From: Streptomyces liangshanensis
GTDB taxonomy: Bacteria; Actinomycetota; Actinomycetes; Streptomycetales; Streptomycetaceae
Assembly (NCBI RefSeq): GCF_011694815.1
Contig: NZ_CP050177.1
Coordinates: forward strand, 7,137,501-7,201,500
Length of the DNA stretch: 64,000 nt
Reading direction: 5' to 3'
Made by a program: the position numbers and the translations under genes. The stretch's first letter is position 1, and every line of letters begins with the position of its first letter. The notes below the pieces were generated by a model that saw only the letters and a list, made by a program, of their open reading frames with translations, had not been told where the DNA came from and ran no database searches. This document shows positions 7,910-15,049 of this stretch, piece after piece.

Positions 7910-10072
7910 ATGGCCGGTCGGACGTCCTTCCTCTCCCGTACGGGCGCCGGCCTGGCGCTGGACTCCGTACTGGAGCGGGCGGTCCACGACGCGGGGGCGT
8001 ACGCGGGCGGTGTGTGGCTGCTGTCCCCGTCCGACCGGAAGATCCTGCGGCTCGTGGTCACGACCGGGATCCCGCAGACGGTGACCCGGCCGTGGGAGCG
8101 GGTCTCGGTGGCCGCTTCCGTTCCCGTCGCCGACGCCACCCGGGAACGCAGGCTGGTGTGGCTCGCCCCCGACGGCGCGCTGGCCCGCCACTACCCGCGG
8201 GCCGGGCTGATCCTGCCGTACTCGTTCGCCGTCGTCGCCGCCCCCCTCACCAGCGGCGGCACGACCTGGGGCGCGCTCCTCCTGCTCTGGCCCGGCAGCC
8301 ATCCCCCCGACCTGAGCGAGGCCGAGCACACCGCCGTCGACGAGGCCTGCGACGACCTGGCGGCCGTGTGCCGCCGCGCCGCGCAGCGCGACGGCTCCAC
8401 CCTGATCGGACCCCGGCCGCGGATCCTGTCCGCCCGCTCCTCACCGCCCCCGGGACCGGCGCAGGCCCTCGCCGCCGTCGACTTCGCCGGGCGCCTGCCC
8501 GACGGCGCCTGCTCCCTGGACCTGGACGGACGCATCGCCTTCATCAGCCCCCGGGCCGCCGAACTGGTCGGGAAGGAGCCCGCCGACCTGGTCGGCGCCC
8601 TCCCCGCCGAGAAACTGCCCTGGCTGAGCGACCCGGTGTTCGAGGACCGCTACCGCTCCGCCGTGCTCAGCCAGCAGCCCATGTCGTTCACCGCGCTGCG
8701 CCCGCCCGACACCTGGCTGACCATCCACCTCCACCCGGACCCGTCCGGCATCAGCGTCGTGATCGCCCCCGCCCCCTCCGGCGAACCCGAGGGCGCCCCG
8801 CAACCGCAGCCCCCACCCGCGGGGAAGCCGCCGCCGGTGCGGCCCGGCACCCTCTATCACCTGATGCACCTGGCCGCCTCGCTCACCGAGGCCGTCGGCG
8901 TGGAAGACGTCGTGGAGCTGATCGCCGACCAGATCGTCAGCGCCTTCGACGCCGAGGCCGTGGCCCTCATGACCCTCCAGGAGAGCCGGCTGCGGATCAT
9001 CGGCTCGCACGGCTTCGCCCCCGAACTCCTGGAGCGGTTCGACGCCAAACGGATCGCCGGCCTCAGCCCCAGTTCGGTCGTCGCCCGCACCGGCACCGCC
9101 AGGTTCGTCGCCACCCGCGAGGAACTGGCCGAGGAGTACCCCGAAGTGGCCGCGCGGACGACCAAGGCCGCCTGGGCGTTCCTCCCGCTGATCGCGTCGG
9201 GCCGCGCCGTGGGCGTCTGCGTGCTGGCGTACGACAAGCCGCACCCCTTCCCCCACGAGGAGCGCGCCGCCCTCACCTCACTGGCCGGACTCATCGCCCA
9301 GGCGCTGGACCGGGGCCGGCTCTACGACGCCAAGCACCACCTCGCCCACGGACTCCAGGAGGGCCTGCTCCCGCAGACACTCCCCGAGGTCGGCGGCCTG
9401 GACGTGACGGGGCGCTATCTGCCCGCCACGTACGGCATGGACATCGGGGGCGACTTCTACGACCTCATCCGGCTCGACGACACCACCGTGGCGGCCGTGA
9501 TCGGGGACGTCGAGGGCCACAACGTCACCGCGGCCGCGCTGATGGGCCAGGTCCGTACCGCCGTCCACGCCTACGCGACCGCCGGCGCGTCCCCGGACGA
9601 GGTCCTCACCAGGACCAACCGCCTGCTCACCGACCTCGCCCCCGACCTGTCCACCAGCTGCCTGTACGTCCAGGTGGACCTGGCGGCGCACCGGGCCCGG
9701 CTGGTCACGGCGGGCCACCCGCCGCCCCTGCTGTACGCCCCCGACGGCCACGCCGAGACGATCCCCCTGCCGCCCGGGATCCTCCTGGGCATCGACTGCA
9801 CCGCCACGTACGAGACCGTGGACATCCCCCTGCCGCCCGGCAGCCTGCTGATGATGTACACCGACGGCCTCGTCGAGTGCCCGGGAGTCGACATGGACGC
9901 GGCCGTCAGGGAGGTCGGCCGGCGCCTGGCCCACAGCGAGGACCGGTCCCTCGACGCCCTCGCGGACAGCGTCCTGCGCCCGGGGCTGTGCGGCCCGGTC
10001 CGCAACGACGACATCGCACTGCTCCTCCTGCGCGCGCCGGCGGACCCCGGACGGCTCCCGGGGCGCGCGTGA
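7910..10072 (+). CDS. PP2C (SpoIIE/RsbU) phosphatase with GAF and PAS sensor domains
   Basis: A 720-aa soluble signalling phosphatase. Order: an N-terminal GAF-like domain (about 10-150), a short PAS-like segment (about 180-280, ACSLDLDGRIAFISPRAAEL), a Pro-rich linker, a second GAF (about 310-480, VEDVVELIADQIVSAF), then the phosphatase domain (about 485-710). The metal-binding residues sit in DIGGDFYD (near 513), VIGDVEGHN, MYTDGLVE and NDDIALLL. Such proteins dephosphorylate anti-sigma antagonists in partner-switching stress pathways. GGAGGT 9 nt upstream supports ATG 7910. No kinase or antagonist gene is adjacent. Confidence 0.9.
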   Translation: MAGRTSFLSRTGAGLALDSVLERAVHDAGAYAGGVWLLSPSDRKILRLVVTTGIPQTVTRPWERVSVAASVPVADATRERRLVWLAPDGALARHYPRAGLILPYSFAVVAAPLTSGGTTWGALLLLWPGSHPPDLSEAEHTAVDEACDDLAAVCRRAAQRDGSTLIGPRPRILSARSSPPPGPAQALAAVDFAGRLPDGACSLDLDGRIAFISPRAAELVGKEPADLVGALPAEKLPWLSDPVFEDRYRSAVLSQQPMSFTALRPPDTWLTIHLHPDPSGISVVIAPAPSGEPEGAPQPQPPPAGKPPPVRPGTLYHLMHLAASLTEAVGVEDVVELIADQIVSAFDAEAVALMTLQESRLRIIGSHGFAPELLERFDAKRIAGLSPSSVVARTGTARFVATREELAEEYPEVAARTTKAAWAFLPLIASGRAVGVCVLAYDKPHPFPHEERAALTSLAGLIAQALDRGRLYDAKHHLAHGLQEGLLPQTLPEVGGLDVTGRYLPATYGMDIGGDFYDLIRLDDTTVAAVIGDVEGHNVTAAALMGQVRTAVHAYATAGASPDEVLTRTNRLLTDLAPDLSTSCLYVQVDLAAHRARLVTAGHPPPLLYAPDGHAETIPLPPGILLGIDCTATYETVDIPLPPGSLLMMYTDGLVECPGVDMDAAVREVGRRLAHSEDRSLDALADSVLRPGLCGPVRNDDIALLLLRAPADPGRLPGRA

Positions 10073-10110
10073 ACCACGACCCGGACCCCACCTAGCGGGT
10101 TTCGTTCGGA

Positions 10111-10350
10111 TCAGCGGTCGGACCAGATGAGGATTCCGGCGAGGTAGAGGGTCGCGGTCCTGTCGTAGTCGGCCAGGACAACATCCGGTCGGGTACGGCG
10201 CCGCCCCCGCCGGCGGGGAACGCGCCAGCGGGCCATCGCGGCCCCGGCCGCGTGCTGATGCGCGCGCACGATCGCGGAGTCCACCGAGACCGCCCGGTTC
10301 AGGACCACCCGCCGGTCAACAGGCAACGGCCTGAGCCGCGTCAAAAAGGC
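10111..10350 (-). pseudogene. Relic of an IS5-type transposase (C-terminal end)
   Basis: The minus strand encodes SVDSAIVRAHQHAAGA followed by an Arg-rich stretch and YDRTATLYLAGILIWSDR, the conserved end of IS5/IS1182-like DDE transposases: the first DDE Asp region and the C-terminal LAG..IWS motif. Almost everything between is missing, so this is an internally deleted remnant of about 80 codons. No inverted repeats could be assigned. Confidence 0.65.
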
Positions 10351-10513
10351 CGGCTTTCCTGGCGAACCGGAATGACAGCGACAGCTATATGGCGATTGGC
10401 CAGCCGCGCGCAATATGTCACGGTAGCCAAGCCGCGTACCGACGAGTAGATTCCTTTCGTCAATTACCTGCCCGAGGATTCGGGGATTCAAGAATATGAT
10501 GGAGGTCACGGAA

Positions 10514-11065
10514 TTGACTCGTCGACTGCTTAATGTGCTGATGGCGGCCGTGTGCGCCTGCGCCATCGCGACAGGCGTCAGCTCCCCTGCCGGCGCGGCA
10601 GCTCCCGAGCCGGAGATCATCCCGATCGATCTGATTCAAGCCGGTTCCTACACCGCGGCAACGCGCGATGCGATAAAAATCTGGAACCAGGCCGTTCCTC
10701 AGATCAAGTTCGTCGAGCAGAGCACCCCCGCGGCTCTGCGGGTCCAGGCATACACCAGCACCATAGGGACGAGCTCGCATTCCGCTCTCAGGGGGCTCGG
10801 CCGGGGCTCGGTCTTCCTTGAGACCGGCGATGCGAAGATCTACCGGCCTACACGGGTTGTCGTGCACGAACTCGGGCACATTCTCTCTCTGGCCGACCTC
10901 GGGCCAGGCAGCCTGTGCTCAAAAATAATGTCCGGCGCTTGGGCAGGCTCGGAGTGCCTCAATGATCACCCCGACAGCGAGGAAACCGCCGCGGTGGCGG
11001 CCTTCTTCGCCACGCACAACGTCGGCGATCCCGTACCGGGGTGGGGATCCCTCTCGCGAGGTTAA
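10514..11065 (+). CDS. Snapalysin-like secreted metalloprotease (M7 type)
   Basis: A 183-aa exported zincin. The zinc motif HELGHILSLAD (about residues 117-127) fits HExxHxxxxxD of the Streptomyces small neutral protease snapalysin, followed by the family features CSKIMSGAWAGSECLNDHP (Met-turn region MSG and paired Cys). The N-terminus TRRLLNVLMAAVCACAIATG is a signal peptide ending at PAGAAAP. TTG 10514 is preferred because GGAGG lies 8 nt upstream; ATG 10496 or 10499 would add MMEVTE without a ribosome site. It lies among IS debris, and the local base composition looks less GC-rich than the flanks, so it may be transferred. Confidence 0.75.
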   Translation: MTRRLLNVLMAAVCACAIATGVSSPAGAAAPEPEIIPIDLIQAGSYTAATRDAIKIWNQAVPQIKFVEQSTPAALRVQAYTSTIGTSSHSALRGLGRGSVFLETGDAKIYRPTRVVVHELGHILSLADLGPGSLCSKIMSGAWAGSECLNDHPDSEETAAVAAFFATHNVGDPVPGWGSLSRG

Positions 11066-11327
11066 TGCGATACCGGCACTGGGCCGGCCCGCGAGCAAGC
11101 GTGCCGGCCCAGCAATCCCCTCGCTCCTTTCGGCGACTTCCGGGACGCGCGTGCGTTCCAGGGTGCGTGTTGGGGATAACGGACCACTTCTCCCCAGTCA
11201 TAGAGGGCAGGAGGACGTTGCCGCAAGCGCCCCGCCCCCATCTCTTGGATAGCAGAACAATTACCTCCAGCACAGCAGTGGGCCAACCGCCCAGCGAACA
11301 GCTCATCGACGCCCGCGTAAACTTCCC
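11066..11327. other. Noncoding spacer after the snapalysin gene
   Basis: No supported gene. Short open frames on both strands lack ribosome sites and recognisable domains. The following 11328-11614 stretch is the left half of an interrupted gene, whose true start may lie slightly upstream or downstream. Confidence 0.4.
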
Positions 11328-11614
11328 ATGATCCTGAAGCCGTGCCCAGAAAACGGTCCCAGAGTTCCAGCGCCAACGCGGCGGTATCAAGCGGGTGAAA
11401 CGCGGCCTCGCGGGGCCCCTGTCCCTACCTTGACCTCCAACTCGGAGCAGCAGGCCAAGGAATTACAAAGCGCCTACTTCCTTGACGCCATCGCCTCCCA
11501 TCCGGACAGCCCAACGGACCTGAGCGGCACTGTCTCCGAACAGATCATCGCCCGGTCCACCCGGCCGCTCACCGACGGCAGCTGGATACGGTCGCCCGAC
11601 GGGCGCCGTGTCTC
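11328..11614 (+). pseudogene. 5' half of a gene split by the composite transposon
   Basis: The open frame reads into [13 protein letters not shown] and then runs into the IS left tip at 11615. When joined to 31272 after one copy of the 10-bp repeat, the frame continues CGPPNGEGVGLECVDF... and stops normally at TAG 31414-31416, giving about 143 codons from ATG 11328 or 109 from TTG 11430. The protein is not recognised; it is hydrophilic, without signal peptide or TM segment. The start is uncertain. Confidence 0.7.
11605..11614 (+). repeat. Left target-site duplication
   Basis: GCCGTGTCTC directly abuts the outer IS tip (CAGGGC at 11615). The identical 10-mer in the same orientation abuts the inverted IS tip at 31262-31271. 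ISAs1-type elements make 8-10 bp duplications. Confidence 0.8.
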
Positions 11615-13008
11615 CAGGGCTGCGTTGTTCAGGTGGTTTACCCGGGTTGATGGGGGCTTCAGGAGCTGGGGTAGGTCCGCGGGGTGGTCGCCGGGGGCTC
11701 ACGCGGAGGCAGGTACGACTTCCGGTGATCATGAGGTGTCGAGTCCCTGATCACCACGACGAAACCGTGCCTGCCCGCTCGTCCTTGCTCATCCCGGGCC
11801 CTCTGGGCCAACTCACCGACGCCGCACCGACCTCCCCCGATGACCTCCCCGGCCTGCTGACCTACCTGGCTCAGGTGCCCGATCCCCGCCGGGACCAGGG
11901 CCGACGCCACCCGCTCGCCTTCGTCCTGTCCCTGTCCGCGTGCGCGGTCCCGGCCGGAGCGAAGTTGCTGGCCGCGATCGCGGAGTGGGCAGCCGACGCC
12001 CCGCCGCACGTCCTGGACCGGCTCGGTGGCCCATGCCGGAAGCCGGACCGCGGCCCCGTCGCCTTGACTGAGGCCACCGTGCGTCGCATCCTTCAGCATA
12101 CCGACGGCGACGCGCTAGATACGGCCGTCGGAAGTTGGCTCGCCGGGCGCGAATGCGCCGCCGGCCAGGAGGAGAACGACAGCGACCGGCCCCTGCCCTC
12201 CCTCGCCGTGGACGGCAAGACCGTGCGCGGTGCCTGCCGCACCGACGGCACCCAGGTCCATCCGCTCGCCGCGATGACAGGGACCGGCCTGGTCACCGCC
12301 CAGCGCGAGGTGGCCGGCAAGACGAACGAGATCACCGTCTTCCAGCCCCTGCTCGCCCCACCCGACCTGCACGGCACGGTGGTCACCTTCGACGCCCTCC
12401 ACTCCCAGACCGCCCACGCGCGCTTCCTCGTTGAGGACAAGCACGCCCACTACATCGTGCTGATCAAGGGCAACCAGCCCACCCCGCACCGGTGGCTGAA
12501 GGCCCTGCCACGGCGGGAAGTGCCACTCCTGGACAAAACGCGGGCCACCGCGCACGGCCGCGACGAGATCCGCCGGATCAAGGCCGCCGGCGTCACCCGG
12601 ATCGCGTTCCCACACGCGGTGCAGGCCGCCCAGATCGTGCGCCGCCGACGGATCGTCACCACCGGCAAGGTCACCCTGGAACGCGTCTACGGGGTGAGCG
12701 ACCTGACCGCGGAGCAGGCCGACGCAACCGAGATCGCCCGCCGCGTCCGCGACCACCGGGGCATCGAGAACAAGATCCACCACGTCAGGGACACCACGTA
12801 CGCCGAAGACGCCTCCCGCGTACGCACCGGCACCGCTTCACGTGCCATGGCATCCCCGCGCAACCCGGCCATCGGCGCTCTCCGACTCGCCGAACAACCG
12901 AACACCGCCGCTGGACTCCGCCACCACACCGGCGACGCCAACCGTCCACTGACCACCTTCGGCACCATGTGATCAACCAGGACACACCACCCGAACGACG
13001 CGGCCCTG
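11615..13008 (+). mobile_element. ISAs1-family insertion sequence, complete
   Basis: Imperfect 22-bp terminal inverted repeats: the left tip 11615-11636 and the right tip 12987-13008 (read inward CAGGGCCGCGTCGTTCGGGT) agree at 19 of 22 positions. One transposase gene fills the element. No direct repeat flanks its own right tip (ACCTGCTCGG follows), as expected if it is the left arm of a composite transposon. Confidence 0.8.
11731..12972 (+). CDS. ISAs1 family DDE transposase
   Basis: A 413-aa transposase. It has the N-terminal region [20 protein letters not shown], the first catalytic Asp in [12 protein letters not shown], the second in [16 protein letters not shown], the KGNQPT segment, and the third residue Glu in [13 protein letters not shown]. 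The C-terminus [17 protein letters not shown] is the usual ISAs1 ending. The family normally reads HWGIEN; the Trp is Arg here. Full length and no internal stop, so probably functional. ATG 11731 is used; the true start is uncertain because the frame is open back to the IS tip. Confidence 0.85.
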   Translation: MRCRVPDHHDETVPARSSLLIPGPLGQLTDAAPTSPDDLPGLLTYLAQVPDPRRDQGRRHPLAFVLSLSACAVPAGAKLLAAIAEWAADAPPHVLDRLGGPCRKPDRGPVALTEATVRRILQHTDGDALDTAVGSWLAGRECAAGQEENDSDRPLPSLAVDGKTVRGACRTDGTQVHPLAAMTGTGLVTAQREVAGKTNEITVFQPLLAPPDLHGTVVTFDALHSQTAHARFLVEDKHAHYIVLIKGNQPTPHRWLKALPRREVPLLDKTRATAHGRDEIRRIKAAGVTRIAFPHAVQAAQIVRRRRIVTTGKVTLERVYGVSDLTAEQADATEIARRVRDHRGIENKIHHVRDTTYAEDASRVRTGTASRAMASPRNPAIGALRLAEQPNTAAGLRHHTGDANRPLTTFGTM

Positions 13009-13134
13009 ACCTGCTCGGGCTGGCATCGCCTTGATCGGCGGGGCACTGAGGAGGGGCCGGCTCGTTGCATCGCGCCACTCTCGGACCTGTAAATCCGGCC
13101 CTCCCCGTCTCGTCAGGTCCCTACAGTCCATGCA

Positions 13135-13923
13135 ATGACGAATTTGACGAACGATCAGCAGGGCGCCGACCTCGCCCGTGTCACCGCTGGTGCTCTCCTC
13201 AAAGCCGCCGAGGACGCCATCGCCAACGGCGTGCGCGTGCCTGCGGACAAGAAACGGGTGTTCGGCCCGGCCTACAGTTGGTGGCGCCTAATCTGCCGCA
13301 CCGCCGAGGCAGTCCTACTACTCTCTGAGCACGGCTTCACCGTCGAGGTCGCTCCGATGGTGCGCAACGTCCTCAACCACGCGTACGCCATCAACTGGCT
13401 CGTCGACAACAGTGATGCCGCCGTGGACGCACTCGTCGCTCGCGGCGATGACGAGCGCGAGAAGCTGTGCAAGAAGCTTGAAGAGACCGGCTGGCCCGCA
13501 GCCGCCGAATACCGCGCGGTGATCGACCAAGCCGCCAAGCAGGCAGCCGTCGTCCGCACCCCGGCTGAACAGGCACTGCACGATAAACTCAAGCACGAAC
13601 TGAAGAACTTCTACGACATGCTCGACCGCTACGATGTCGCCGACATCTACCCCGTGTACTCGCATCTATCGTCGCTGTCGCATACCACGATCAACACCGC
13701 CAGCGCCTACGTGGAACAGGTCGCCGACGGCAGCCTGCAGATTCGGCAGCACGCGCCGGATCTCGGCCACGCTGACGTCATCCAGCTCACACTGGCACTC
13801 CTGCAAGCTGCCACCGTGATCAGCCCTCTGATCGACGGCGACCCCCTGCGCCCCAGCACCGACCAGGCGCTCGCCGACCTCGACTTGCAGAACGTGCAAC
13901 TCCTCCCCGCTCGCATCAAGTAG
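13135..13923 (+). CDS. DUF5677 family protein
   Basis: A 262-aa all-helical soluble protein. RTAEAVLLLSEHGFTVEVAPMVRNVLNHAYAINWL and YSHLSSLSHTT match the DUF5677 pattern (substrate and activity unknown); these proteins occur frequently in defence-type neighbourhoods. A TACAGT box ends 7 nt before ATG 13135 with no ribosome site, so the mRNA is probably leaderless. It is the first cargo gene after the IS, 126 bp from its right tip, and sits 8 bp before the next gene. Confidence 0.65.
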   Translation: MTNLTNDQQGADLARVTAGALLKAAEDAIANGVRVPADKKRVFGPAYSWWRLICRTAEAVLLLSEHGFTVEVAPMVRNVLNHAYAINWLVDNSDAAVDALVARGDDEREKLCKKLEETGWPAAAEYRAVIDQAAKQAAVVRTPAEQALHDKLKHELKNFYDMLDRYDVADIYPVYSHLSSLSHTTINTASAYVEQVADGSLQIRQHAPDLGHADVIQLTLALLQAATVISPLIDGDPLRPSTDQALADLDLQNVQLLPARIK

Positions 13924-13931
13924 GGGGCGGC

Positions 13932-14671
13932 ATGGATGCAGCCAATTGGCTCGCCGTCGGATCCGGAGTCGTCGCCCTGGTAGCTGCCGGGATCAGCGTC
14001 TGGCAGGCGAGGACCGCCTCAGCGTCTGCCAGACACTCCCAGAGACAGGCTGAGGCCGCCGACGAGCAGGCGCGAATTGCCCGGCAACAGCTCGAGCAGG
14101 CTGAACGCGGACACCGCGAGCAGCTGGCGCTGTCTGAGCGGGTCCATCGCGAGCAGAGCGAGCCGTACGTGGTGGTCGACATCACCACCAACACACCCGG
14201 CTCTGGCATGCTCGTGCTGATTATCGAGAATGCGGGACCTACTGTCGCCCGGGACGTCCGGGTCCGGTTCACCCCTGACCTCGAATCAAGTGAGGCGAAC
14301 CTGACCCCGCGCCTTCAACAAGCCCTGTCCCGACCATCTCAGTCCTGCCTCCCGGGCGCCGCTTGGTGTATCCATTCGACACGTACCGTCGGTGGCAGGG
14401 AAATCTGCCCATGGAGTTCGACGTGACTGTTGATGCGGCCGGCCCTTCCGGACCGGTCGAGCAGCTCACCTACCGGATCGACGTGGAGATCTTGGCGAAG
14501 ACTCTGGTTGGTGAACGCCCACACCAGCGCATAGAGGATCGGCTTGGCGCCATCGCTGACAGCCTCGACTCCGTGACTAATACGTACGGTTCGGCCAATG
14601 CCCAGGCGCTCCGTGCCGAACAGCAGCGGAGGCTGGAGGAGATGCGGCGTCAAACCGAAGAAGAGGGTTAG
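13932..14671 (+). pseudogene. Membrane-anchored coiled-coil protein, frameshifted
   Basis: The first frame (from ATG 13932, GGGGGCGG upstream) encodes an N-terminal TM segment (LAVGSGVVALVAAGISVW), a helical heptad region rich in QAEAADEQARIARQQLEQ, then a beta domain (EPYVVVDITTNTPG, LIIENAGPTVARDVRVRFTP). After LTPRLQQA it loses homology-like character. In another frame it resumes as ISVLPPGRRLVYPFDTYRRW and runs to 14671, ending in a charged helix (QRRLEEMRRQTEEEG). The shift lies between the in-frame stop at about 14291 and 14345. It could be a real mutation or a sequencing error. Intact family members, with this TM plus beta layout, are of unknown function. Confidence 0.65.
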
Positions 14672-14690
14672 TTGTTCAGCCTCGGGTGAG

Positions 14691-14972
14691 CTACCTCGAC
14701 GCCCACGCATCTCCGAACCAGGTCACTGGGCGTGGACCGTCTCTCCGGCCCAGCGGGACGCCCTCGTCGTCGGTCTCCACCCGGATGATGTCGTGGTCGG
14801 CGATTCCGCGTACGAACCAGGGAATGTTGTCCGGACGCACCGTGCCGTCACCGAGGTCCACCGCCCACAGGCTCTCGACGCTCGCCGGCGGCCAGCCGGC
14901 CTCGTCCTCGTTCCTCCGGAAGAAAACCTTCACGTGGTCGTCGCTGATGCTCGTCACCGCACCATCATCCAC
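14691..14972 (-). CDS. DUF4265 domain protein, apparently C-terminally truncated
   Basis: 93 aa, beginning at GTG 14972. HVKVFFRRNEDEAGWPP, ESLWAVDLGDG, DNIPWFVRGIADHDIIRVE are the signature blocks of DUF4265, whose members are usually 140-170 aa. The last 20 residues (RRDGPRPVTWFGDAWASR) do not resemble the family's C-terminal half, so the gene probably lost its 3' end through a rearrangement near 14.7 kb, adjacent to the end of the frameshifted gene. Function unknown. Confidence 0.6.
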   Translation of the reverse strand: MDDGAVTSISDDHVKVFFRRNEDEAGWPPASVESLWAVDLGDGTVRPDNIPWFVRGIADHDIIRVETDDEGVPLGRRDGPRPVTWFGDAWASR

Positions 14973-15049
14973 AGGGGACGATCACCGTTCGGACGAGGCC
15001 CATGAAGTCGGCGAGAGCCAGGGACCGATGCCGCCGGCGGGCCCCTGTG

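Noticed and set aside
11062..11376. 104-aa minus-strand ORF after the snapalysin gene
   Set aside because: No ribosome site or recognisable domain. Part of it is antisense to the interrupted gene.
13008..13018. Target duplication directly after the right tip of the complete IS
   Set aside because: ACCTGCTCGG does not match GCCGTGTCTC. The matching repeat is at 31262, which led to the composite-transposon interpretation.
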